Assembly: GCF_030657435.1 (NCBI RefSeq)
Contig: NZ_JAUTWS010000016.1
Coordinates: 1 to 64,000 of the forward strand
Length of the DNA: 64,000 bases
Direction of reading: 5' to 3'
From: Paracraurococcus lichenis
GTDB taxonomy: Bacteria; Pseudomonadota; Alphaproteobacteria; Acetobacterales; Acetobacteraceae
Shown here: in pieces, positions 8,682 to 16,330 of the stretch
How the letters are laid out: every line of letters starts with the position of its first letter
How positions within the stretch are numbered: position 1 is the first letter of the stretch
Program-made: the position numbers and the translations under genes
Notes under the pieces: generated by a model
The model's input: only the letters and a program-made list of their open reading frames with translations
What the model was told of the DNA's origin: nothing
The model's database searches: none

Positions 8682-9619
8682 CAGCGCGGCCCCCTGCGCC
8701 GCAGCACGGCGATGAAGAGCAGGCACATCGCCATGGACATCAGCAGCATCAGCCAGGCCGCGGCGGCACCGAGACCGAAATCGAAGCGGACGAAGCTGGT
8801 GAGGTAGGTGTACATGGACAGCAGCATGGTGGCATTGGCGGGACCGCCGCCGGTCATGGCATAGACATTGTCGAAGGCGCGGAACTCGAAGATCGTCCGC
8901 AGCAGCAGCGCCACCAGCAGGAAGGGCTGCAGCAGCGGCAGGGTGACGTGGCGGAAGACCTGCCAGCGGCTGGCGCCGTCGATCTCCGCCGCCTCGTGCG
9001 GCTCATGCGGGAGGGAGCGGAGGCCGGCGAGCAGGATCAGCGCGACATAGGGCGTGCTGTGCCAGACATTGACCAGCCAGACCGCGACCAGCGCCGTTTC
9101 CGGCCTGCCCAGCCAGACGATGTGCGTGCCGAGCCAGTGGTTCACCACGCCATGGTTCGGGTCGAGCAGCAGCTTCCAGCACAGCGCGCCGACGATCGGC
9201 GTGACCATCATCGGCAGCACCAGCGCGGTGCGGAAGCCGCGCATGCCCGGCAGGTCGAGGTTCAGCAGCAGCGCGATGCCGAGGCCAAGGCCGAGCTGCG
9301 CCGCGACCGCGGCCGCCGTGAAGCCGAAGGTGACGCCGAGGCTGCCCATGAAGATGCGGTCGGACAGCAGGTCCTCGAAATTCGCCAGGCCCACATAGGC
9401 GCCATCGAACATGCCCTGCTGCGGCGACCAGCCGGTCAGGCTGAGCCAGAGCGAGAAGAGCAGCGGCAAGCCGAAGACCGCCAGCATCACCAGGAATGTC
9501 GGCCCGACCGCGAGCGGCAGGAAGGCGCGGTCGAGCGGCGCACGCCGCAACCCGCGCGCCGCCGGCGCTTCGGACAGGCCGACGAGGGGCCGCGGCGCGG
9601 CCCCGCTGATCTCGCTCAT
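8681..9619 (-). CDS. ABC transporter permease (MalF-like)
   Basis: 312-residue permease with about six membrane segments after a roughly 30-residue cytoplasmic N-terminus. The EAA loop is visible as EAAEIDGASRWQVFRHVTLP. ATG at 9619 has GGGAGGAGG three bases upstream. The open frame extends upstream through the 24-bp tandem repeats, but that part is repeat-encoded and has no ribosome site. It pairs with the downstream MalG-like permease. Confidence 0.9.
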   Translation of the reverse strand: MSEISGAAPRPLVGLSEAPAARGLRRAPLDRAFLPLAVGPTFLVMLAVFGLPLLFSLWLSLTGWSPQQGMFDGAYVGLANFEDLLSDRIFMGSLGVTFGFTAAAVAAQLGLGLGIALLLNLDLPGMRGFRTALVLPMMVTPIVGALCWKLLLDPNHGVVNHWLGTHIVWLGRPETALVAVWLVNVWHSTPYVALILLAGLRSLPHEPHEAAEIDGASRWQVFRHVTLPLLQPFLLVALLLRTIFEFRAFDNVYAMTGGGPANATMLLSMYTYLTSFVRFDFGLGAAAAWLMLLMSMAMCLLFIAVLRRRGPR

Positions 9620-9664
9620 GCCTCCTCCCGTCCGGTCACCGGTTGGTCCGGCGCCGTCTGTTTC

Positions 9665-9800
9665 CGCGACCTGCGGGGACGTTGCTCCCGCGCCCCGCGG
9701 GGGCATTGCTCCCGCGTCCTGCGGGGATGTTGCTCCCGCGCCCTGCGGGGGCATTGCTCCCGCGCCCTGCGGGGGCATTGCTCCCGCGCCCTGCGGGCGA
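9665..9800. repeat. 24-bp tandem repeat array between Rieske and permease genes
   Basis: Five full units and one partial unit of a 24-bp repeat; the most common form is CGCGCCCTGCGGGGGCATTG plus CTCC. Units begin at 9665, 9689, 9713, 9737, 9761 and 9785. Units 4 and 5 are identical and the others differ by a few bases. Each junction can form a small CCCGC/GCGGG hairpin. The array fills the only large gap inside an otherwise tightly packed operon. Confidence 0.9.
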
Positions 9801-9805
9801 CGCCC

Positions 9806-10219
9806 TCAGACCTCCACGACGACGTAGTCCTCCTCGACCGTGACGGAGAGCGTCTCGGCGACATAGGGTCCCTTCACCACGGTCGCACCGGGCGCGACCT
9901 CCACCTTGTATTGCCGCGCGTGGATGCGGGCAGGATCGCACCAGGACTGGCCGGTGCGGATGTCGAATTCCCAGCCATGCCAGGGGCAGCGGATGATCTC
10001 CCCGGGGCGGTCCAGGCGATAGCGGCCGGGACCATCGGCAGTGACCAGGCCCGTGATCTCACCCTCGCACAGGCCGGCACCTTGGTGTGGGCAGCGGTTG
10101 ACCAGGGCGAAGAACTCGCCGTCCAGGTTGAAGATGGCGATGGGGCGGCCGCGCACCGTGGTGAGCCGGCGACTGCCAGGCGGCAATTCGGACACGGCGG
10201 CCACCACATGCTTGCCCAT
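9806..10219 (-). CDS. Rieske [2Fe-2S] ferredoxin-like protein
   Basis: 137-residue Rieske protein. The cluster ligands are in CPHQG (Cys43, His45) and CPWHGW (Cys78, His81). The segment between the two boxes is longer than in classic Rieske ferredoxins. ATG at 10219 has GGGGAGG upstream. No oxygenase or reductase gene is nearby, so the electron-transfer partner must be encoded elsewhere. It is the first gene of the amidohydrolase/transporter operon and is separated from the permeases by the 24-bp array. Confidence 0.88.
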   Translation of the reverse strand: MGKHVVAAVSELPPGSRRLTTVRGRPIAIFNLDGEFFALVNRCPHQGAGLCEGEITGLVTADGPGRYRLDRPGEIIRCPWHGWEFDIRTGQSWCDPARIHARQYKVEVAPGATVVKGPYVAETLSVTVEEDYVVVEV

Positions 10220-10795
10220 GCGGATCCTCCCCAGGCGTCTCGTTGCCATCGACCCTAGCGAGCCCTACCGCCCCCCAACAACACGATCCCGTCATGCCCG
10301 TCGGCCGCATCACCGGGTCAACGGCCAAGACGCAGCATTGCGCCGGCGCGCCCACCTGCCCGGGGCACTCGGCCTCGACCGCTTCGCGTTGCGACCGGCC
10401 TCCGCCACCGGCCCGCTGATGAGGACCTGGTGGCATCCCTCGGCCGCATCCTCGGCGACAGACGCCCTCGCAGGCTGCGGGGTCACCATTGCGCTGCCAT
10501 ACTACGACGCCGGGAGCACGCTCCGGGCAGCCGGGCGGCAAGCGCTCTGCAACCGCCTTCCAAGCCGGCGGGCCGCGCCGTCGAAGGGCACGCCCCCAGG
10601 CCGGCCCCCGACAGGCCGGGGATGGGACCGGGGATCCGATCGCCTGGCCTTGAGAGATTCCGTCCCAGGCCCCTGGCTCGGCCGGGACCAAGGCCAGTAC
10701 AACCGCACCCGGCCGCCGGGCATGGATCGGCTTCCAGACGGTATTCCTGTACCCCACCCCCGGCCCATGCCGCGAGCCGAGGGTCCGATGTCGGA
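10220..10795. other. Non-coding spacer with a branched inverted repeat
   Basis: About 575 bp with no credible gene; the open frames lack ribosome sites and recognisable protein features. It contains a nested inverted repeat at 10644-10697: CTGGCCTTG (10644-10652) pairs with 10689-10697, and GTCCC (10662-10666) pairs with 10684-10688. This is probably the promoter region of the Rieske operon plus the 3' region of the Bug gene. No clear sigma-70 boxes were found. Confidence 0.5.
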
Positions 10796-11776
10796 TCAAT
10801 CGTTGCGGATGCCCATGGCCTTCACCATGCCGCCCACCGTGTCGATCTGCCCGGCGACGAAGCGCTCGAACTCCGGCTGCGTCATCTCGCCCGGGACGAT
10901 GCCGACCGTCGCCAGCCGCTCCTGCACCGCCGGCGTCCTCACTGCCGCCGCGACGACCTCGGCATGCAGCCGCGCCACCACCGGCGCCGGCAGCCCGGCC
11001 GGCCCCGACAGGCCGAGCCAGTTCTGCGCCAGGAGGTCCGGCAGCCCCGCCTCGGCGACCGTCGGCACCTCCGGTACGCTGGCCGAGCGCTGCGGCGCGG
11101 TGATGGCATGGGCGCGCAGCCGTCCGGCCCGGATGTTCTCGACATTCTCCGGCAGCGTGTCGAAGGAGAGCAGGATGGAGCCGCCGAGCAGATCCGCCTG
11201 CATGGGCTGGCTGCCGCGATAGGGCGCGTGGTTCAGCGGAATGCCGGTCTGCTGCGTGAACATGCTGCCGACCACATGCCCGACCGAGCCGGCGCCCGAG
11301 GTGCCGTAGGTGACCGGCGCCGGCTGCGACTTCATCCAGGCCATCAGCGACCTGAGGTCGGTGGCGGGCACCGAGGTATTGGTGACAACGACCATATAGG
11401 TCGCGCCGATATAGGCGATGTGGGTGAAGGAGGATTGCGGGTCGTAGCCCGGCTTGGCGTAGAGCGGCGGGGAGGTGACGATCGGCGCGGTATTCGAGAG
11501 CATGAGGGTGTAACCGTCCGCCGGCTGCTGCGCGACATGCAGTGCCGCCAGCGTCCCGCCGGCGCCGGGCCGGTTGTCCACCACCACCCGCTGGCCGAGC
11601 TTCGGCGTCATCGCCTCGGCCAGCACCCGCGCCACGATGTCGGAGGAGCCGCCGGGCGGGAAGACGACGACGATGCGGATCGGCTTCGCCGGCCAGGCAT
11701 CGGCCGCCGCCGCCGGATGGGCCTGCCCAAGGGCGAGGCAGAGCATTGCCCCGAAACACTGCAGCAGGCGTCGCAT
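10796..11776 (-). CDS. Bug-family tripartite tricarboxylate binding protein
   Basis: 326-residue periplasmic solute-binding protein of the Bug/TctC family. It has a Sec signal ending near AHPAAAADA, then the family motif KPIRIVVVFPPGGSSDIVAR, GQRVVVDNRPGAGG and YRGSQP. Bug proteins bind small carboxylates for TctAB permeases, but no TctA or TctB gene is in this window. ATG at 11776 has AAGGAGGG upstream. Divergent from corA across 122 bp. Confidence 0.9.
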   Translation of the reverse strand: MRRLLQCFGAMLCLALGQAHPAAAADAWPAKPIRIVVVFPPGGSSDIVARVLAEAMTPKLGQRVVVDNRPGAGGTLAALHVAQQPADGYTLMLSNTAPIVTSPPLYAKPGYDPQSSFTHIAYIGATYMVVVTNTSVPATDLRSLMAWMKSQPAPVTYGTSGAGSVGHVVGSMFTQQTGIPLNHAPYRGSQPMQADLLGGSILLSFDTLPENVENIRAGRLRAHAITAPQRSASVPEVPTVAEAGLPDLLAQNWLGLSGPAGLPAPVVARLHAEVVAAAVRTPAVQERLATVGIVPGEMTQPEFERFVAGQIDTVGGMVKAMGIRND

Positions 11777-11898
11777 GGGCGGCCCTCCTTCCGTCAAAGC
11801 TGAACCGGGGGGCGGGGCAGCAAGCCCCGGGCCAGGGGTGACTTGCCCCCGGCGCGCGGCTAGAAGCGCCGGGCCCGTCCGGCCGGGAGGCGCCAGGG

Positions 11899-12885
11899 AT
11901 GCTGACCACCTACACCGTCGAGAACGGCCATCTGCTGGTGCGCGAAGGACCACAGGAGGAGGAGGCCCTGCGTCGGGCCGTCTGGATCGACCTGCTGACC
12001 CCGACGCCGGCGGAGGAGCAGATGGTCCAGGGCGCCCTCCGGCTCGAGATCCCGACGCGGGAGGAGATGCAGGAGATTGAGAGCTCCTCCCGCCTCTACC
12101 GGGAGGACGACGCGCTCTTCCTGACCGCGCCCTTCCTCTACGGCATCGAGGGCGGCGAGATGGGCTCGACCGCCATCACCTTCGTCCTCGCCAATGCCGC
12201 GCTGGTGACGGTCCGCTACGCCACGCCCAAAGCCTTCGCGGTCTTCAGCGCGCGCTGCCAGCGCACCCCGATGCTGCTGCTGGCGACGCCGGACGGCGTG
12301 ATGCTGCACCTCTTCGAGCAGATCGTCGACCGGCTCGCCGATATCCTCGAGCGCATCGCGGCCGAGATGGACCGCGCCAGCCAGGCCGCCTTCCGCACCG
12401 CGCGGGCCAAGGTGAAGGCGACCGCCAAGGATGCCGATCTGAAGGACGCGCTGATCACGCTCGGCCAGGTGGGAGAGGTCACGTCGCGGGCGACCGAGAC
12501 GCTGCTCGGCCTCTCGCGCATCTTCACCTTCCTGACCGCCGAGAAGTCGACGGCGCTGCGCAAGGAGAACCAGCCGCTGGTCAAGTCCCTGGTGCGGGAC
12601 GTGCGGTCGCTGGTCGAATACGCGAACTTCCTCAACAATAAGGCCAATTTCTTGCTCGACGCGGTGCTCGGCATCATCAATGTCGAGCAGAACGCCATCA
12701 TCAAGACCTTCACCGTGGCGAGCGTGGCGCTGATGCCGCCGACGCTGATCGCCAGCATCTACGGCATGAATTTCGAGGTCATGCCGGAGCTGAAGCTCGG
12801 CCTCGGCTATCCCCTGGCGCTCGTGATGATGGTGATCTCGGCCCTGCTGCCCATCGTCTACTTCAAGCGGAAGGGGTGGCTCTAA
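11899..12885 (+). CDS. corA: CorA-family magnesium transporter
   Basis: 328-residue pentameric Mg2+/Co2+ channel. A large cytoplasmic N-terminal domain is followed by two C-terminal membrane helices. The selectivity signature YGMNFE (GMN at about 289-291) sits at the end of the first helix, and the basic C-terminus FKRKGWL follows the second. Length and motif placement are typical. GGGAGG lies upstream of the ATG at 11899. A strong hairpin begins immediately after the stop. Confidence 0.93.
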   Translation: MLTTYTVENGHLLVREGPQEEEALRRAVWIDLLTPTPAEEQMVQGALRLEIPTREEMQEIESSSRLYREDDALFLTAPFLYGIEGGEMGSTAITFVLANAALVTVRYATPKAFAVFSARCQRTPMLLLATPDGVMLHLFEQIVDRLADILERIAAEMDRASQAAFRTARAKVKATAKDADLKDALITLGQVGEVTSRATETLLGLSRIFTFLTAEKSTALRKENQPLVKSLVRDVRSLVEYANFLNNKANFLLDAVLGIINVEQNAIIKTFTVASVALMPPTLIASIYGMNFEVMPELKLGLGYPLALVMMVISALLPIVYFKRKGWL

Positions 12886-12946
12886 GCAGACTTTCGCGGG
12901 TTGGGCCACACTTCGTGCGGCCCAATCCTTTGAAGCGAAAGCCTGC
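12886..12946. terminator. Long hairpin directly after corA
   Basis: An outer 12-bp stem (12886-12897 with 12935-12946, one mismatch) encloses an inner stem TTGGGCC/GGCCCAA (12901-12907 with 12919-12925) that continues as CAC/GTG around TTC. The following TTAGGGTTTTG is only weakly T-rich. A likely 3'-end structure for corA, and possibly a repeated palindromic element. Confidence 0.6.
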
Positions 12947-12949
12947 TTA

Positions 12950-12983
12950 GGGTTTTGTTGCAGCGCAAACCCCGAGAGGTTTG
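12950..12983 (+). promoter_or_regulatory. Mutually exclusive hairpins in acetamidase leader
   Basis: GGGTTT (12950-12955) can pair with AAACCC (12967-12972), or CAAACC (12966-12971) can pair with GGTTTG (12978-12983). The two stems share bases and cannot coexist. This geometry resembles an attenuator switch in the leader about 90-125 bp before the acetamidase start. There is no T-tract, so the role is speculative. Confidence 0.3.
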
Positions 12984-13074
12984 CTTAGGGGCACCGCCGC
13001 CCGGGACCGCCCCCTTGCGGCCCCGGCCGCCGCCTTGCATGCATGCGTGCGGAACCATCACCGGGGAGCACCGC

Positions 13075-14040
13075 ATGCCCGCGACGCATCGCATCGAGCC
13101 GACACTGCAGAACATCCGCTGGGGCGCCTTCGACGCCACCTTCGCCCCGGTGCAGGAGGTCGCGCCGGGCGACCTCGTCATCCTCGAATGCCTCTCCGGC
13201 GCGCGGGAGGTGATGCCGCCGGCGGGCAGCGGCCTCAAGGTGCCGGAGAAGCTGCAGGCGGTCCATGCCGGCAACGTCCCGCGCCTCGGCCCGCATATCC
13301 TGACGGGGCCGGTGGCGGTGAAGGGCGCCGAGCCGGGCGATTGCCTGCGCATCGACATCGAGCGGATCGAGCTCGGCGCCGATTGGGGCTTCTGCGCCTT
13401 CCGCCCGCTGGTCGGCACCCTGCCGGAGGATTTTCCCTATGCCCGCGTCCTCCATATCCCGGTCGACCGCGAGGCGATGACCTGCAAGGTGCCGGTCGGC
13501 CCCGGCATCACCCTGCCGCTCTCGCCCTTCTTCGGCGTCATGGGCGTGGCGCCGCCGCCGGAATGGGGGACGATCTCCACGAAGGAGCCGCGGGCGCATG
13601 GCGGCAACCTCGACAACAAGGAATGCGGGGAGGGCGCGACGCTCTTCCTGCCGGTCTTCGTCCCCGGCGCCAATTTCTCCGCTGGCGATGGCCATGGCGT
13701 GCAGGGCGACGGCGAGGTCTGCATCAACGCGCTCGAGATGTGCCTGACCGGGCATTTCCGCCTGGGCCTGGAGAAGGGCGGCGGCGCGAAGGACCCGGTG
13801 CTGAAGTATCCCCGCGCCGAGACCAAGACCCACTACATCAGCATGGGGATGCACGAGGATCTCGACATCGCCATGAAGACGGCGCTGCGCGAGATGATCG
13901 CCTTCATCGTCTCGCGCTCCAACCTCTCGGCGGCGGATGCCTACCAGCTCTGCAGCCTGGCGGTGGACTTCCACGTGACGCAGACCGTGAACGGCGAGAA
14001 GGGCGTGCACGGCATGCTGCGGAAGGGCCTGTTGTTCTGA
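13075..14040 (+). CDS. Acetamidase/formamidase family protein
   Basis: 321-residue FmdA/AmdA-family amidase, which releases ammonia from formamide or acetamide. Visible family features are HAGNVPRLGPHILTGP, GDCLRIDIERIELG, the PFFGVMGVAP stretch and HGGNLDNKECGEG, which carries metal- and active-site residues. DFHVTQTVNGEKGVHG is near the C-terminus. ATG at 13075 has GGGGAG six bases upstream. It may supply nitrogen together with the neighbouring transporters. A terminator-like hairpin follows the stop. Confidence 0.88.
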   Translation: MPATHRIEPTLQNIRWGAFDATFAPVQEVAPGDLVILECLSGAREVMPPAGSGLKVPEKLQAVHAGNVPRLGPHILTGPVAVKGAEPGDCLRIDIERIELGADWGFCAFRPLVGTLPEDFPYARVLHIPVDREAMTCKVPVGPGITLPLSPFFGVMGVAPPPEWGTISTKEPRAHGGNLDNKECGEGATLFLPVFVPGANFSAGDGHGVQGDGEVCINALEMCLTGHFRLGLEKGGGAKDPVLKYPRAETKTHYISMGMHEDLDIAMKTALREMIAFIVSRSNLSAADAYQLCSLAVDFHVTQTVNGEKGVHGMLRKGLLF

Positions 14041-14047
14041 AGGAGTG

Positions 14048-14073
14048 ACGGGGGAGGACGCCTCCTCCCCCGT
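14048..14073 (+). terminator. Hairpin after acetamidase gene
   Basis: A perfect 11-bp stem, ACGGGGGAGGA (14048-14058) with its complement (14063-14073), around CGCC. It begins 8 bp after the stop codon. There is no T-run. It resembles the other G-arm/C-arm hairpins at 34.65, 50.97 and 52.7 kb. Confidence 0.55.
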
Positions 14074-14075
14074 GC

Positions 14076-14201
14076 GCCTTGCATGTGGGGCGGGCCGATT
14101 CAGACCTCCGGGCCATCCGGCCCTTCGGTCATCGGGCCGCCTTGCATGTGGGGCGGGCCGATTCAGACCTCCGCGCCATACGGCGCTGCGGTCATCGGGC
14201 C
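14076..14201 (+). repeat. Dispersed intergenic repeat, two tandem copies (63 bp)
   Basis: Two head-to-tail 63-bp copies (14076-14138 and 14139-14201), each starting GCCTTGCATGTGGGGCGGGC and ending near CGGTCATCGGGCC. The copies differ mainly in the central palindromic part (CCGGGCCATCCGG versus CCGCGCCATACGG), where changes tend to compensate each other. Related copies lie at 18485-18549 (minus orientation) and 41224-41340. Confidence 0.85.
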
Positions 14202-14204
14202 GCG

Positions 14205-15248
14205 TCAGAACAGGCGGGGGCGCGGCGACCCCATGCGCCGCGCCGCGCTCGCCCCCAGCACCAGCGCGCCGAGGCCGGCCAGCACCGTCGCGGTCAGCGC
14301 CGGATGCAGTTGCGCCTCGAGGAAGAGGCTGGTCTTGCGGACCGGCGCCACCGGCCGCGTCAGGCTCTTCTCCGTCCCGTCCTCGCGCGCCGCGTAGAGG
14401 TTGTCGGCGCGCTCGCGGCGCGGCGCCTTGTCCGAGACCTGCGCGGGATAGCCCACCGCCTCCATGATCAGGTCGGTCGCGCGGGGGAAGAGGTTGCCCA
14501 TCAGCGCGATGGCATGGCCGCCGAAGCCGACGACGATCTCGCGCTTGCGGTGCTCGCAGGCATGCAGGATGGCGCGCGCCACCAGGCGCGGGTCATAGGC
14601 CGGAGGCGGCACGCGCATGCCGGGGCTGTCGAGCAGGTTGCGGCCATGCTCCTGGAAGGCGGTCTCGATGCCCGAGGGCTTGATGAGCGTGACGCTGACC
14701 GGCGCGCCGTCGCGCTCGAGCTCCATCCGCAGCGCATCGGTGAAGGCGCGCACGGCGTGCTTGGTGGCGCTGTAGGTGCCCTGCAGCATCATGGCGCGGT
14801 CGGACAGCACGCTGCCGATATTGACGATGGCGCCGCCGCGGCCGCGCAGCGCCTTGGCCGCAATCAGCGAGCCATGCACCACGCCCCAGTAATTGGTGTC
14901 GAAGAGCCTGCGCTGGTCCTCGACCGGTGTCCTCTCGATCTCGCCGTAGATCGAGGTGCCGGCGTCGTTCACCCAGGAATCGAAGCCGCCGAAGACCTGC
15001 TCGCATTTCGCGGCCGCTGCCTCCAGCGCTGCGCGGTCGCCGACATCGGCGGCGGCGAAATCGGCCTGGGCGCCGCGGCCGCGCAGTTCCTCGGCGACCT
15101 TGCGCAGCGCCTCCTCGTTGCGGGAGACGAGGAAGACCCGGGCGCCGGCGCGGGCGGCATTGCGGGCGGTTGCGAGTCCTATGCCGGAACTCGCGCCGGT
15201 GATGAGGATGGTCTGCTGCGACAGCGGCTTCAGCCGGATGGACGGCAT
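14205..15248 (-). CDS. Short-chain dehydrogenase/reductase with C-terminal membrane segment
   Basis: 347-residue SDR. It has the NAD(P)-binding motif TGASSGIG near the N-terminus, NDAG in place of NNAG, the catalytic Ser in IGSVLSD and the YSATK Tyr-x3-Lys motif. The C-terminal extension of about 100 residues ends in a hydrophobic segment (LTATVLAGLGALVLG), suggesting membrane attachment. ATG at 15248 is preceded by GAGG eight bases away. The substrate is unknown; this subgroup is often annotated as short-chain oxidoreductases without proven substrates. Confidence 0.85.
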   Translation of the reverse strand: MPSIRLKPLSQQTILITGASSGIGLATARNAARAGARVFLVSRNEEALRKVAEELRGRGAQADFAAADVGDRAALEAAAAKCEQVFGGFDSWVNDAGTSIYGEIERTPVEDQRRLFDTNYWGVVHGSLIAAKALRGRGGAIVNIGSVLSDRAMMLQGTYSATKHAVRAFTDALRMELERDGAPVSVTLIKPSGIETAFQEHGRNLLDSPGMRVPPPAYDPRLVARAILHACEHRKREIVVGFGGHAIALMGNLFPRATDLIMEAVGYPAQVSDKAPRRERADNLYAAREDGTEKSLTRPVAPVRKTSLFLEAQLHPALTATVLAGLGALVLGASAARRMGSPRPRLF

Positions 15249-15445
15249 CGGAGGGACCTCGGGGATGGGGGATGCGGGCTCCAACCCCCGCCCCCCGCCG
15301 CCGGTTCCCCTCCGCCTTTGGTCGCCCAGGGCCGTCTCGCGCCGGCCCCGCCGCCTGCGGTGCTCCCGCGGACGGCGTCACGCCCCCGGGTGTTCCCACC
15401 CTGCGGCGATCGTCTCCGGAGCAGGCACTCCCAGCAACCGAGAGG

Positions 15446-16189
15446 CTAGACCTTGAGGGTGCCGGCCTTCGCCGCGGCGTAGCGCTGGCCGATGGCGTCC
15501 CAGTTCAGCACGCCCCACCAGGCACGGGTGTATTCCGGCCGGCGGTTCTGGTAGCGCAGGTAGTAGGCATGCTCCCAGACATCGTTGCCGAGCAGCACGC
15601 GCTGGCCTTCCATCAGCGGCGTGTCCTGGTTCGGCTTCTGCGCGATGGCGAGCTTGCCGTCCTTCGCCACGGTCACGAAGGCCCAGCCGGAGCCGAACTG
15701 GGTATTCGCCGCGCGCTCGAAGGCGGAGCGGAAGGCGTCCCAGCCGCCGAGGTCGCGGTCGATCGCGGCCTTCACCTCGCCCGTCGGCTCGCCGCCCTTC
15801 CCGCCCATGATGGTCCAGAACATGGTGTGGTTGGCATGGCCGCCGCCGTTGTTGCGGACGGCGGTGCGGATCCCCTCCGGCACCTCGCCGATCTTCGCCA
15901 GCAGCTCCTCGATCGGCATGCGGTGCAGGGCGCTGTGGTCCTTCACCGCGGCATTCAGGTTGTTCACATAGGCCGCGTGGTGCAGGTCGTGGTGGATCTG
16001 CATGGTGCGGGCATCGATCGCGGCCTCGTTCGCCTCCGGCGCATAGGGCAGCGGCGGCAGGGTGAAGGGGCCGGTCGGCGCCGCGGGCGCGGCGGCCTGG
16101 GCGAAGACGCGGCGCGGGGCGGCGGCCAAGGGGGCGGCAATCGCGGCGGCGCCCAGCAGCAGGCCGCGGCGGCGGGTCGTCAGGGACAT
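15446..16189 (-). CDS. Exported Fe/Mn superoxide dismutase
   Basis: 247-residue iron/manganese superoxide dismutase, dismutating superoxide. It carries a twin-arginine leader (TTRRRGLLLGAAAIAAP) and an Ala/Pro-rich linker, so it is predicted to act outside the cytoplasm. Metal ligands are visible in HHDLHHAAYVNN, GGHANHTMFW and DVWEHAYY. The last is followed by the typical LRYQNRRPEY and WWGVLNW. ATG at 16189 has GAGGAG upstream. Cytoplasmic members of the family lack the leader. Confidence 0.92.
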   Translation of the reverse strand: MSLTTRRRGLLLGAAAIAAPLAAAPRRVFAQAAAPAAPTGPFTLPPLPYAPEANEAAIDARTMQIHHDLHHAAYVNNLNAAVKDHSALHRMPIEELLAKIGEVPEGIRTAVRNNGGGHANHTMFWTIMGGKGGEPTGEVKAAIDRDLGGWDAFRSAFERAANTQFGSGWAFVTVAKDGKLAIAQKPNQDTPLMEGQRVLLGNDVWEHAYYLRYQNRRPEYTRAWWGVLNWDAIGQRYAAAKAGTLKV

Positions 16190-16330
16190 GGCGTTCTCCT
16201 CTGGCAGGCCGGCAGGCGGCAGCGGTGCAACAAGGGCCGCATGTCGGCGGGCACGGCGAATCACGATCAGGTCGGGGTGGGCAGGTCCGGGCGGGCAGCT
16301 CCACTTCAGGGTCGCATTCCGCCTGCGCGC

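Noticed and set aside
9665..9800. CRISPR array
   Set aside because: Units are directly adjacent with no unique spacers and there are no cas genes.
9636..9941. Apparent small repetitive proteins encoded by the 24-bp array
   Set aside because: The array is open in several frames only because its unit is a multiple of three; none of the frames has a ribosome site or unrelated conserved sequence.
14079..15449. Plus-strand open frame across the SDR gene
   Set aside because: Antisense to a well-supported SDR and rich in His/Arg/Asp shadows, with no ribosome site.
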